64,000 bases of DNA from the NCBI RefSeq assembly GCF_046845755.1, contig NZ_CP177357.1, positions 1,674,001-1,738,000 on the forward strand, read 5' to 3'. Every line of letters starts with the position of its first letter. Position 1 is the stretch's first letter. Positions 56,495-64,000 of the stretch are shown here, one piece after another. Both the position numbers and the translations under genes were made by a program. The stretch comes from Rubrivirga sp046845755. Lineage in GTDB: Bacteria; Bacteroidota; Rhodothermia; Rhodothermales; Rubricoccaceae. The notes beneath the pieces are model-generated. The model did not search any database. It saw only the letters and a list, made by a program, of their open reading frames with translations, and had not been told where the DNA came from.

Positions 56495-58057
56495 ATGAGC
56501 GCCCCTTCCCTCCCTGCCCGCGCCCCGGCCTCCGGCCGGCCCGTGGCCGCTCGCGCCAAGGAGTCGTTCGCCGACTTCGTCTCCGCCTACCGCGACCGCC
56601 TCGGGCATCTGTTCGGCTCGCGCCACGACGCCGACCGCACGGGCGTCGACCGGGGCGTCCCCCCGTTCGTCATCCAGCGGTTCCGCGACGTCGACCCGCT
56701 GTCGGTCTACATCCCCGAGGCGTACGGCGGCCGGGGCGGGACCATCGGGCACAGCATGACGATGCTGGAGGAGACCAGCTACCACTCGCTCCCTCTCAGC
56801 CTGGTGCTCGGGATCAACGGCGGGTTGTTTTTACAGCCGGTCGCCAAGTACGGCAGCGAGGAGGCCAAGGCGCGCGTGCTCCCCTCGATCATCACCGACA
56901 AGAAGCTCGGCGGGCTCATGATCACCGAGCCCGACTTCGGCTCGGACGCGTTCGCGATGCAGACCGGTTGGGAGGCGACCGACCGGGGCACCGCCAAGAT
57001 CCAGGGCACCAAGCACTGGGCCGGGCTCACCGGCTGGGCCGACTACTGGCTCCTCACGGCCCGCCCCCGGACGGCCGACGGCAGCCTGCGCCGGGACGTC
57101 GACTTCTTCATCTCCGACAGCAACGCGCCCGGGCAGCACGTGGAGGTCGAGGAGGTGTACCCGAACATCGGCCTCAAGATGATCCCCTACGGCCGCAATC
57201 GCGTCGACGTGGAGGTCCCCATGTCGTCGCGGCTGGAGCCGAACTCGACGGGCGTCAAGATGATGCTCGACCTGCTGCACCGGAGCCGCCTGCAGATGCC
57301 CGGGATGGGGATGGGCTACCTCCGCCGCGTGTTCGACGAGGCCCTCCTCCATGCCAGGGAGCGCGTGGTCGGTGGGAAGGCGCTGATCGACTACGACCAG
57401 GTCCGCGCCCGGCTGGCGCGGCTCCAGGCCTTCGTGACCGGGACGGCCGCGATGTGCATGGAGACGTCGGGCACGGCCGGCGTCGACCGCGACCTGTTCG
57501 GCGACGGGCTCAAGGCGAACGCCTTCAAGACCGTCGTCACCGACTGGATGCAGGAGGCCGCGCAGTCGTTCGTCCAGCTCAGCGGCGGCAACGGCTACCG
57601 CGAAGACCACCGCGCGGGGCGCGCGCTCGTCGACAGCCGACCGTACCAGATCTTCGAGGGCTCCAACGACATCCTGTACCAGCAGGTGACCGAGTCGGTC
57701 GTCAAGGCCATGCGCCGCCTCAAGCAGGTCGACCTCGGCGCGTACCTCCGCACGGAGCCGCTCACCGCGCGCGCCGCCAGCATGTTCGGCGACTCGCTCG
57801 ACTTCGACATCGACTGGGCGATGCCCCAGCGCAAGCTGGTCGACCTCGGCCGCGCCATCAGCCGCATCGTCACGATGGAGATGACGATCGAGCTCGGCGA
57901 GCGGGGGTACTCGCCCGAGATGGTCGGCAACATGCTCGAGATCACTCGGGCCGACGTCCGCTCGCTGCTCGAGACGTACCGCAGCGGCGGGCTCACCGCC
58001 GTCGTCGAAGACGCCGTCGCGCCGGACTGGCTCTCGCGCGTCCGCGTCGGCACGTGA
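56495..58057 (+). CDS. Acyl-CoA dehydrogenase-family flavoenzyme
   Basis: A 520-residue FAD enzyme, about 130 residues longer than typical short-chain forms. Flavin and substrate motifs are LGGLMITEPDFGSDAFAMQT and AKIQGTKHWAGLTGWADYWL; the C-terminal catalytic region has FVQLSGGNGYREDHRAGRAL and RPYQIFEGSNDILYQQ, with Glu388 in the position of the family's catalytic base. The last about 120 residues form an extra helical extension. It may oxidise acyl-CoA or acyl-carrier substrates; the divergent PPTase is suggestive but not proof. Its stop overlaps the DinB-like gene (GTGA). Confidence 0.9.
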   Translation: MSAPSLPARAPASGRPVAARAKESFADFVSAYRDRLGHLFGSRHDADRTGVDRGVPPFVIQRFRDVDPLSVYIPEAYGGRGGTIGHSMTMLEETSYHSLPLSLVLGINGGLFLQPVAKYGSEEAKARVLPSIITDKKLGGLMITEPDFGSDAFAMQTGWEATDRGTAKIQGTKHWAGLTGWADYWLLTARPRTADGSLRRDVDFFISDSNAPGQHVEVEEVYPNIGLKMIPYGRNRVDVEVPMSSRLEPNSTGVKMMLDLLHRSRLQMPGMGMGYLRRVFDEALLHARERVVGGKALIDYDQVRARLARLQAFVTGTAAMCMETSGTAGVDRDLFGDGLKANAFKTVVTDWMQEAAQSFVQLSGGNGYREDHRAGRALVDSRPYQIFEGSNDILYQQVTESVVKAMRRLKQVDLGAYLRTEPLTARAASMFGDSLDFDIDWAMPQRKLVDLGRAISRIVTMEMTIELGERGYSPEMVGNMLEITRADVRSLLETYRSGGLTAVVEDAVAPDWLSRVRVGT

Positions 58058-58557
58058 TCGGGCGGCCCGAGGCCTGCGAGCACGGCCGCTACTACGACCG
58101 CTACGTCGCCCTCGTCTCGGGCACGGACTTGCTGGCGGCGCTCGCGACGTCCGAGACGGCGGCGCTGACGCGAGCGGCCGACCCGGCGCTCACACGCCAC
58201 GCCTACGCGCCCGGCAAGTGGACGTTCGCAGGCGTCGTCCAGCACGTCATCGACACCGAGCGCGTGTTCACGTACCGCGCCCTGCGCATCGCGCGCGGCG
58301 ACGCCACGCCGCTGCCCGGCTACGACCAGGACTTGTTCGCCGCGCACGCGCCCGACCGACCGCTGGCGGCGTTGGCCGACGAGCTCGACCGCCTCCGCGC
58401 CAGCACGCGCGACCTGCTGGCGGCGCTCGCGCCGGACGCGCTGGCCCGGATCGGCTCCGCCAGCGACCAGCCGCTGAGCGCTCGAGCCGCCGGGTGGATC
58501 TCGGCCGGCCACGACCTGCACCACGCGGCGATCCTGCGCGCGCGCTACCTGCCGTAG
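58054..58557 (+). CDS. DinB-like four-helix protein
   Basis: A 167-residue cytoplasmic protein of the DinB/YfiT (DUF664-like) superfamily. Metal-type histidines are placed as expected: HAYAPGKWTFAGVVQHVIDT near the first third (VVQHVIDTER) and AAGWISAGHDLHHAAILRAR at the end. DinB-fold proteins include thiol-dependent transferases and hydrolases. The GTG start overlaps the acyl-CoA dehydrogenase stop (GTGA), so it is coupled to that gene; a functional link is possible but unproven. Confidence 0.82.
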   Translation: MIGRPEACEHGRYYDRYVALVSGTDLLAALATSETAALTRAADPALTRHAYAPGKWTFAGVVQHVIDTERVFTYRALRIARGDATPLPGYDQDLFAAHAPDRPLAALADELDRLRASTRDLLAALAPDALARIGSASDQPLSARAAGWISAGHDLHHAAILRARYLP

Positions 58558-58615
58558 CCGACTCGCGTCTGGCCAGCCCTCGGGACCCCGGCGCCCGGCC
58601 GGGGGTTGGCGATCC

Positions 58616-60037
58616 ATGCGCTACACTACTCGCGTCGCGGTCCCCGTCCCCGCCGCCGACCTGTTCCGCTGGCACGCCCGCCCCGGCGCGTTCCAGCGCC
58701 TCTCGCCCCCGTGGCAGCCGGTTTCGCTGGTGTCCCACGAGGGCATCCGCGACGGCGACCGCGCCGTGATCCGCCTCGGGGTCGGCCCTGCCGGCATCGA
58801 CTGGGTCGCCGAGCACGTGGGGTACGACGACGTCTGCCTGACGGGCGACGGGCCGTGCCAGTTTGAGGACCGCCAGGTCTCAGGCCCCTTCGCCGCGTGG
58901 CACCACGTCCACCGGATGCTACCCGACGGCGACGGCTCGGTCTTGGAGGACGACGTGACGTACGAGCTCCCGCTGGCGCCCGTCACCAGCCTCGGCGCCC
59001 CGATCGCGCGGCGCCAGTTCGACCGGATGTTCGCGTACCGGCACCGCGTGACGGTCGAGGACTTACGTCGTCATGCCGACGCGGACGTGGCGCCGATGAC
59101 CATCGCCATCACCGGCGCCAGCGGGCTCGTGGGCACGGCGCTGGGGGCGTTCCTGCAGGGCGGCGGCCACACGGTCGTCCGACTCGTTCGCAGGCGCGAG
59201 GACGCCGTTTCGCAGGGGCCGCAGGACGAGGCCGTGTACTGGAACGTCGAGGCGGGCGAGGTCGATACCGATGCTCTGGCGCGCCTCGCGCCCGACGCCG
59301 TCGTCCACCTCGCGGGCGAGCCCATCACGTCGCTCGACGGGAGCCAGTCGGCGCGGCGCACGATCTGGGAGAGCCGCTCGAAGGGCACGCGCCTGATCGC
59401 ACAGTCGCTCGCCGCGCTCCCAGTCCCGCCCCGCGTGCTCGTCTCGGCCTCCGCCAGCGGCGCGTATGGCGACCGCGGTGACGAGGTGCTGACCGAGGAC
59501 TCGCCGCGCGGCACGGGCTTCCTGCCTGGCGTGTGCCGGGCGTGGGAGAACGCGACGGCCCCCGCCAGCGCTGCCGGCATCCGGGTCGTCCACGCGCGGA
59601 TCGGGCTCGTCACGACGCCGAGCGGCGGCGTGCTCCAACCGCTCGCCCCGCTGGCGCTCCTCGGCCTGGGCGGCTGGCCCGGCGACGGCACCGCCTGGTG
59701 GCCGTGGATCGCCCTCGACGACGTCGTCTACGCCCTGCACCACATCGTGCTCGCGGCCGGCCTCTCAGGCCCCGTCAACCTCTCGGCGCCCGAACCGGTC
59801 ACGACCAAGGCCTTCGTCAAGACGCTCGCCCGGGTGCAGCGCCGGCCCGCGGTCGTCTCCGTTCCGACGCCGCTGGTGAAGTTGGCCGGCGGAGAGCTCG
59901 CTCGGCGCGTCGCGCTCACGAGCGTCCGGATGGTGCCCGGGCGGCTGCTCGCGAGCGGCTTCCGGTTCGCCGTGCCCGACCTCGACACCGCGCTCCGCCA
60001 CATGCTCGGACGCCTCGACGCCCACACCCTGTCATGA
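58616..60037 (+). CDS. SRPBCC-TIGR01777 epimerase fusion protein
   Basis: A 473-residue two-domain protein. The first about 150 residues form an SRPBCC/START-like ligand-binding domain (TRVAVPVPAADLFRWHARPG; EDRQVSGPFAAWHHVHRMLP). The rest is an NAD(P)-binding epimerase-like domain of the TIGR01777 type with Rossmann loop AITGASGLVGTALGAFLQGG, VVHLAGEPITS, ASASGAYGDRGDEVLTED, and the C-terminal DUF1731 part ending FRFAVPDLDTALRHML. This fusion order is known in the family. Substrate unknown. Its stop overlaps the next small gene (ATGA). Confidence 0.9.
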   Translation: MRYTTRVAVPVPAADLFRWHARPGAFQRLSPPWQPVSLVSHEGIRDGDRAVIRLGVGPAGIDWVAEHVGYDDVCLTGDGPCQFEDRQVSGPFAAWHHVHRMLPDGDGSVLEDDVTYELPLAPVTSLGAPIARRQFDRMFAYRHRVTVEDLRRHADADVAPMTIAITGASGLVGTALGAFLQGGGHTVVRLVRRREDAVSQGPQDEAVYWNVEAGEVDTDALARLAPDAVVHLAGEPITSLDGSQSARRTIWESRSKGTRLIAQSLAALPVPPRVLVSASASGAYGDRGDEVLTEDSPRGTGFLPGVCRAWENATAPASAAGIRVVHARIGLVTTPSGGVLQPLAPLALLGLGGWPGDGTAWWPWIALDDVVYALHHIVLAAGLSGPVNLSAPEPVTTKAFVKTLARVQRRPAVVSVPTPLVKLAGGELARRVALTSVRMVPGRLLASGFRFAVPDLDTALRHMLGRLDAHTLS

Positions 60038-60258
60038 TCAACATCGGAATCGTCGGCGCCGGCCCCTCCGGGTTGGCCTGCGCCCGCGCCCTCCCCCGTC
60101 GTGGCCTGGAAGTCGCCATCCTCGTCCAACCCGAGCGATCGGTGCGCCCCGGCGACCTCTACGTCACCGGGGACGGGCGACGCAACGGGCCCATCTACGG
60201 GGCCCTCGTCTCCGGCCGCCACGCAGCCGAGGCCGCACCCACGGATCTCGAGGCCTGA
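60034..60258 (+). CDS. 74-residue FAD/NAD(P)-oxidoreductase remnant (probable in-frame internal deletion)
   Basis: The first about 35 residues are a dinucleotide-binding beta-alpha-beta unit (NIGIVGAGPSGLACARALPR then GLEVAILVQPERS). The last about 40 look like the extreme C-terminus of a renalase/amine-oxidase-type flavoprotein (GDLYVTGDGRRNGPIYGALV then SGRHAAEA), which in full-length relatives comes some 250 residues later. The body of the enzyme is missing, with the frame intact, so this is most simply an internally deleted gene. It is coupled on both sides (ATGA upstream, TGATG downstream), and could persist as a spacer or a small binding protein. Confidence 0.6.
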   Translation: MINIGIVGAGPSGLACARALPRRGLEVAILVQPERSVRPGDLYVTGDGRRNGPIYGALVSGRHAAEAAPTDLEA

Positions 60259-60692
60259 TGCCTGTCGTTTTTCTTGCCAATCTCGGGGCCACGCTCGCGC
60301 TCGTCGGGCTCATCTGGACGATCCAGGTGGTCCATTATCCCCTCTTCGCAGGCGTCGGCGAGGCCGGGTGGGCCACGTACGAGGCCAGTCATCAGTCGCG
60401 GATCACGTTCGTCGTGGGTCCGCTGATGCTCGTCGAGATCGCGACAGCCGTGTGGCTGGTGCTCGCCCGACCGGCACCCCTTCCCCTGTGGGCCGTCGTG
60501 CTCGGCGCCGCGCTCGTCGGCGTGATCTGGGCGACGACGGCGTTCGTGTCCGTGCCCCTGCACACGGCGCTCGCGGCGGACTTCGACGCCGACGCGCACG
60601 CCCGCCTCGTCACCACGAATTGGATCCGGACGGTGGCGTGGACCGCCCGCGGAGGGCTCGTGCTCTGGATGACGACCCTGTTCGCACGGTAG
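60258..60692 (+). CDS. Four-helix membrane protein of unknown function
   Basis: A 144-residue membrane protein. Segments are LANLGATLALVGLIWTIQVV, TFVVGPLMLVEIATAVWLVL, PLWAVVLGAALVGVIWATTA and TVAWTARGGLVLWMTTLFA. Conserved-looking motifs are QVVHYPLFAGVGEAGWATYE and ASHQSRITFVVGP, with HYP and SHQSR at the membrane surface, found in a widespread uncharacterised family. Its ATG overlaps the stop of the FAD remnant by one base (TGATG). Confidence 0.8.
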   Translation: MPVVFLANLGATLALVGLIWTIQVVHYPLFAGVGEAGWATYEASHQSRITFVVGPLMLVEIATAVWLVLARPAPLPLWAVVLGAALVGVIWATTAFVSVPLHTALAADFDADAHARLVTTNWIRTVAWTARGGLVLWMTTLFAR

Positions 60693-60808
60693 CGCCAGAG
60701 GCATGCGACCCCAACCGGTCGGTCGCCCCCTGCCCCTGTTCTCGTCCCTCGTTCCCGCGATCACAAACCTCTCACGTGGAGGCAGATCAACCCTCGGGCC
60801 GCGGGCCC

Positions 60809-60844
60809 AAAAAAAAGCCCCGCCAGCTCGACAGCTGGCGGGGC
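60809..60844 (-). terminator. Intrinsic terminator of the BON-LysM gene
   Basis: Perfect 12-base arms gccccgccagct (60817-60828) and agctggcggggc (60833-60844) with loop cgac; on the minus strand the hairpin is followed by eight T (A-run 60809-60816). It begins 23 bases past the stop codon at 60868. Confidence 0.95.
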
Positions 60845-60867
60845 GCTCCGCAAAGGGAGACCGGGCG

Positions 60868-61329
60868 CTAGGCGGCCGGGATTCGGATCTGCTGCCCCGG
60901 GTAGATCTTGTCCGGGTCGCCGATGACCTCGCGGTTGGCCTCAAAAATCTTGTTGTACGCATTGGCATCGCCGTAGTACTCCTTGGCAATCTTCGAGAGG
61001 GTGTCCCCGCTCTTGATCGTGTAGTAGCGGCTGGCGGGGGCGGACGCGGCTGCGCCGGCGGTCTGCGCGCCGTCGACGGTCATCCCGTCGGCGTTGACGC
61101 TCGAGACGCCCTTAACGTTGCCCGCGATGAGCTGCGCCTTCTCCTTAGCGGCCTGGCTCTTGGCCGTGCCCTGGAGCGTCACGCGACCGTTGTCGTAACG
61201 GACGCCGAGGTTGGAGATGTTGCTGCCGAGCGCTTGCTCGACCTCCTTCTTGATCTCCTCCGCTTCGTTGCCTTCGCGGCCGCCGAAGAGATCTTTGCCC
61301 TTGTCTTTCAGAAAGTCGAGGAGTCCCAT
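60868..61329 (-). CDS. BON-LysM protein (Kbp/YgaU-like)
   Basis: A 153-residue protein with the same plan as E. coli Kbp (YgaU), a potassium-binding stress protein: N-terminus GLLDFLKDKGKDLFGG, a BON domain (about 25-85, ISNLGVRYDNGRVTLQGTAK), an alanine-rich linker, then a LysM domain (about 103-152, YYTIKSGDTLSKIAKEYYGD and YNKIFEANREVIGDPDKIYP). There is no signal peptide, as in Kbp. Potassium binding is by analogy. A strong terminator follows, suggesting a monocistronic and well-expressed gene. Confidence 0.9.
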   Translation of the reverse strand: MGLLDFLKDKGKDLFGGREGNEAEEIKKEVEQALGSNISNLGVRYDNGRVTLQGTAKSQAAKEKAQLIAGNVKGVSSVNADGMTVDGAQTAGAAASAPASRYYTIKSGDTLSKIAKEYYGDANAYNKIFEANREVIGDPDKIYPGQQIRIPAA

Positions 61330-61542
61330 GATGTGTGATTGGGTGGGTGTTGGGGGGGACGAGAGGTGCCCTGGTCCCACGAGGAACGGCCGTTGGGGGT
61401 TCCTCTCCCCGTTCTAGAGAGCGCCCGCGTTCACGTCGAGACAGCGACACGATTCCACGACAATGGCTTGCTCCATTCAAGTCGGGCCGGTACGCTGGCC
61501 GGGCGTTCTCCCTGGGGAGGTACTCCTCTCCATCTTGCCTCG

Positions 61543-62199
61543 ATGCGCTCCCTCCTCCTCACCGCCGCCGTCGCCTTCGCGCTCTCCGGTTGCGACTCCA
61601 CCGGCCTCAACTTGCCCTGCGAGGACTGCGGAAGCCACGGGGGCGGCACTTACGACCACCCCGGCGGCGGGGGCTCCCACGGGGGCGGCTCCGACGGCAC
61701 CGGTGGGGGAACGACGGGCGGGAGCGCGGACGCCGACGTGTTCATCGAGGTCGACCCGCGCCAGACCTACCTCCGGACGTTCGGCGACCATGCCCTCGAC
61801 GCGCCCGCGCTCCGGCTTGCCGACGAGGGCCTCAAGGCCGGCGACCACGTGTGCGCCGTCGCCGTCGGCGACTTTATCCTGGGCCCCGGCATCCGCGCCA
61901 GCGAGCAGGGCCAGCCCCTCCTGACGGCCATCTTCAGCGCCGACGACACGCTCAGCCCCAGCGATGAGCGCGTCCGCATCAAGACGGCCGTCGAGGCCGG
62001 CGACGACGTCGTCACGCCCGACACCGAGTCCGGCGGGCACGCCACAGACGTGCCCCAGGACTTCGACGCCACCTCGGTCTGCGTCACCATCCCCGCCGGC
62101 GCCCGGTACGTGTTCCTGTCGACGTTCGACACGTACTACGCCGACAACACGGCCGACCCGGACGGGACCCAGCCGTTCGGCCTCCTCCTCAAGCGGTAG
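61543..62199 (+). CDS. Lipoprotein with Gly/His-rich spacer
   Basis: A 218-residue predicted lipoprotein; signal RSLLLTAAVAFALSGC. Right after the lipid anchor come CxxC (LPCEDCG) and a glycine/serine/histidine-rich spacer with four His (GSHGGG, TYDHPGG, GSHGGG), which may bind metal or act as a flexible tether. The C-terminal part is beta-rich (VFIEVDPRQTYLRTFGDHAL; VCAVAVGDFILGPGIRASEQ; VCVTIPAGARYVFLSTFDTY) and unlike any family that I recognise. The ATG at 61543 starts the signal peptide. Confidence 0.75.
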   Translation: MRSLLLTAAVAFALSGCDSTGLNLPCEDCGSHGGGTYDHPGGGGSHGGGSDGTGGGTTGGSADADVFIEVDPRQTYLRTFGDHALDAPALRLADEGLKAGDHVCAVAVGDFILGPGIRASEQGQPLLTAIFSADDTLSPSDERVRIKTAVEAGDDVVTPDTESGGHATDVPQDFDATSVCVTIPAGARYVFLSTFDTYYADNTADPDGTQPFGLLLKR

Positions 62200-62282
62200 C
62201 GTCCGACACGTGGGACGGCACGCGGGGGCGCCTTAGGGCCCTCGGCTGTGTGGCGATCTTGCGCGGCCCTCCGATCGCCGCC

Positions 62283-63377
62283 GTGCCCGCCGCTCCCGTC
62301 CACGTCTCGCTCCCCGACGGCCGGGGCTACCCCGTCCACGTCGACCCGCTCGCGACGGCGCCGCGCCGCCTCCGCGACGCCGGGTTGCCCGGCCGCGTGC
62401 TCGTCGTCACCGACGCGACGGTGGGGCCGCTCTGGTTGGCGCCCCTGACGGACGCCCTGCGCGCCGACGGGCGGACCGTCGAGACGCTGGCGGTCCCGGC
62501 TGGCGAGGCGTCGAAGTCGCTGGCCGTGTATTCGGACGTGCTCGACTGGGCGCTCGCGCTCGGGCTCGACCGGGGGACGCCCGTGCTCGCGCTCGGGGGC
62601 GGCGTCGTCGGGGACCTCGCCGGCTTCGCCGCCGCGACGCTGCTCCGGGGCCTCCCGCTCGTCCAGATCCCGACCACGACGATCGCCCAGGTCGACAGCG
62701 CGATCGGCGGCAAGACCGGGCTCAACCACGCCAGCGGGAAGAACCTCGTCGGCGCGTTCCACCAGCCCGTGTTCGTCCTCGCCGACCCAGCGACCCTCGC
62801 GACGCTGCCCGACCGCGACTTCCGCAGCGGGCTCGCCGAGGCCGTCAAGCACGCCTTGATCTCGGACGCCGCGCTCGCGGACCGCCTGCGCGACGACTGG
62901 GACGCGCTCGTCGGACGCCGACTCGACGTGGTCGCCGCCCTCGTCCGGGACGCCGCCGCTGTCAAGGCCGCCGTGGTGTCGGCCGACGAGCGCGAGGCGG
63001 GCGTCCGGGCGCTCCTCAACTTTGGCCACACGTTCGGGCACGCGATCGAGCGCGAGGCGGGCTACGGCACGCTCACGCACGGCGAGGCCGTCGCCCTCGG
63101 CATGCGCGCCGCCTTGCACCTGTCGGCGTCGTTGGCAGCCGGCGCCGTCGCCGCCGACCTCGGGCCGTTCGCCGCCGCCGACGACCTGGTCGCCCGGCTC
63201 TCGCCGCCCGCGCCGGCCCTCGACCCCGACCGGTTGACGGCGGCCATGGCGTCGGACAAAAAGCGCACTGCGAGCGGGCTCCGGTTCGTCGTCCTCGACG
63301 CCGTCGGGTCGGCGCGGCTGGCGGACGGCGTGCCCCCCGCAATGGTCGCCGCTGCCTGGCGCCACGCGCTGCGCTAG
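62283..63377 (+). CDS. aroB: 3-dehydroquinate synthase AroB
   Basis: Second step of the shikimate pathway. It has 364 residues from the GTG at 62283, a length usual for the family; a GTG at 62250 would add 11 residues. NAD-binding VLALGGGVVGDLAGFAAATL, substrate site IPTTTIAQVDSAIGGKTGLN and KNLVGAFHQP, and metal ligands in GLAEAVKHALI and LLNFGHTFGHAIEREAGYG are all present, with THGEAVALGM following. No other aro gene is in the window. The tRNA-Met gene follows 61 bases downstream. Confidence 0.95.
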   Translation: MPAAPVHVSLPDGRGYPVHVDPLATAPRRLRDAGLPGRVLVVTDATVGPLWLAPLTDALRADGRTVETLAVPAGEASKSLAVYSDVLDWALALGLDRGTPVLALGGGVVGDLAGFAAATLLRGLPLVQIPTTTIAQVDSAIGGKTGLNHASGKNLVGAFHQPVFVLADPATLATLPDRDFRSGLAEAVKHALISDAALADRLRDDWDALVGRRLDVVAALVRDAAAVKAAVVSADEREAGVRALLNFGHTFGHAIEREAGYGTLTHGEAVALGMRAALHLSASLAAGAVAADLGPFAAADDLVARLSPPAPALDPDRLTAAMASDKKRTASGLRFVVLDAVGSARLADGVPPAMVAAAWRHALR

Positions 63378-63438
63378 CCCCGCTTCCTCAAAGCTTGGAT
63401 TGAGGCCCGGCGCGGCGGGGGCGTATCCTGGCGGGCCC

Positions 63439-63512
63439 GGCGCGGTAGCTCAGCTGGTTAGAGCGCAGGATTCATAACCCTGAGGTCGGGAGTTCAAGTC
63501 TCCCTCGCGCCA
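63439..63512 (+). tRNA. tRNA-Met (anticodon CAT)
   Basis: A cloverleaf of 74 bases: acceptor ggcgcgg / tcgcgcc (G-T at the last pair), D arm gctc...gagc, anticodon loop ttcataa with CAT, T arm gggag-ttcaagt-ctccc and discriminator A. The trailing CC is encoded but the final A is not (accg). A C1-A72-type mismatch is absent, so it is not an initiator. The elongator Met identity is most likely; a CAT tRNA-Ile (lysidine-modified) cannot be excluded by eye. The fifth anticodon-stem pair is an A-C mismatch. Confidence 0.93.
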
Positions 63513-63571
63513 CCGATTCCCCCCGGCCCTCGCGCCCGGCCTCGACGGCCGGGCGCGACTCGTTTCAGCCC

Positions 63572-64000
63572 ATGCGGATCTACCTCCACGACTACGGCGG
63601 CCACGCCTTCCTGGTCGGCCTCGCCCGCGAGCTGGCGCGGCGGGGCCATGCCGTCCGCTACGGGTTCTCGGCGACAAACGAAGCGCCCCAGGGCGACCTC
63701 GCGCCCCGCTCGGACGACCCGCCGACGCTGTCGCTCGACCCCGTCGTGACGGCGCCTGTCGACAAGCGGGCGCGGTCGCTGGCGGGGCTGGTCCGGCGGC
63801 GCCAGGCCGAGGCGCAGTTCGGAAAGGCCGCCGCCGCGCACGTCCGTCGGTGGGACGCCGACGTGGTGATCGGCGCGAACGCCTCGCTCGACGTGATCGC
63901 CCCCCTGATGGCCGCGGCGCACGCCCAGGACGCCGCGTTCGTGAACTGGCTCCAGGACGTCCACTCGGTCGGCACGCGCGCCGTGCTGACGCGCAAGTTC
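63572..64000 (+). CDS. Glycosyltransferase, N-terminal part (cut by window edge)
   Basis: The ATG at 63572 opens a frame of 143 codons that runs off the right edge. The start RIYLHDYGGHAFLVGLAREL and ARRGHAVRYGF is the donor-independent N-terminal Rossmann fold of GT4-type (WcaI/WbuB-like) glycosyltransferases, followed by VRRWDADVVIGANASLDVIA and AAFVNWLQDVHSVGTRAV. This suggests surface polysaccharide synthesis, and that such a cluster may continue beyond the window. The catalytic C-terminal half is not visible. Confidence 0.8.
   Translation, partial: MRIYLHDYGGHAFLVGLARELARRGHAVRYGFSATNEAPQGDLAPRSDDPPTLSLDPVVTAPVDKRARSLAGLVRRRQAEAQFGKAAAAHVRRWDADVVIGANASLDVIAPLMAAAHAQDAAFVNWLQDVHSVGTRAVLTRKF

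Noticed and set aside
1..64000. CRISPR arrays, insertion sequences and integrases
   Set aside because: No regularly spaced direct repeats, transposase motifs or terminal inverted repeats with target duplications were noticed; the inverted repeat at 37030-37093 has no associated transposase.

Overview
The window is very GC-rich chromosomal DNA from a bacterium that looks like a member of the Rhodothermota/Bacteroidota branch (Rubricoccaceae-like, by inference). The evidence is two secreted proteins with type IX secretion (T9SS) C-terminal sorting domains, propeller-type sensor kinases, very GC-rich codon use, a general lack of strong Shine-Dalgarno sequences, and a recurring TAnnTT(C/G)(C/G) box upstream of genes that resembles the Bacteroidota -7 element. 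It is gene-dense, with one tRNA and no insertion sequence, CRISPR array or prophage. About 65 protein genes are supported.

Layout. 1-3.7 kb: end of an unidentified gene, ftsK, a pair of back-to-back terminators, and a LuxR-type response regulator. 3.7-6.5 kb: its partner, a 935-residue propeller sensor kinase. 6.6-9.2 kb: hisH-hisA-hisF plus a small membrane protein. 9.3-13.5 kb: two tandem secreted TonB_C-like paralogues, a molybdenum-carrier-like protein, lolA, and a flippase-like membrane protein with a coupled small gene. 13.6-21.4 kb: a small conserved protein, rlmB, a PLP decarboxylase, lgt, hisS, a PTS EIIA-like protein, rluD and a class V aminotransferase. 21.5-28 kb: an orphan hybrid kinase, a T9SS cargo protein, an MtfA-type peptidase and lon. 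28-33.3 kb: membrane and surface proteins, including an HhH lipoprotein, a phosphodiesterase lipoprotein, a second T9SS cargo and an endosialidase-chaperone (S74) protein. 33.4-41.5 kb: cytochrome P450, small proteins, rsgA, topA, serC and an NTF2-like protein. 41.6-49.3 kb: a tandem DUF1990 pair, a Bax-inhibitor-1 protein, an M28 peptidase coupled to a cysteine-desulfurase-like enzyme, a CPBP protease and pyrC. 49.4-52.7 kb: a coupled SDR/membrane/membrane/DUF3833 operon and a DJ-1/PfpI protein. 52.7-62.2 kb: LEA-like lipoprotein, TrmH methyltransferase, zinc metallopeptidase, NTF2-like protein, a PPTase divergent from an acyl-CoA dehydrogenase, DinB-like protein, a TIGR01777 epimerase, a probable internally deleted FAD oxidoreductase remnant, and a BON-LysM protein. 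62.2-64 kb: aroB, tRNA-Met(CAT) and the start of a glycosyltransferase.

Most content is housekeeping (division, histidine, serine, shikimate and pyrimidine synthesis, lipoprotein maturation, tRNA/rRNA modification, proteolysis, DNA topology). Genes are often translationally coupled by 4-base GTGA or ATGA overlaps. No convincing new defence or mobile system was found. The most interesting signals are the recurring promoter box, a terminator hairpin that contains a start codon, the duplicated two-domain TonB_C secreted proteins, the internally deleted FAD protein, and the T9SS/S74 surface-protein block.
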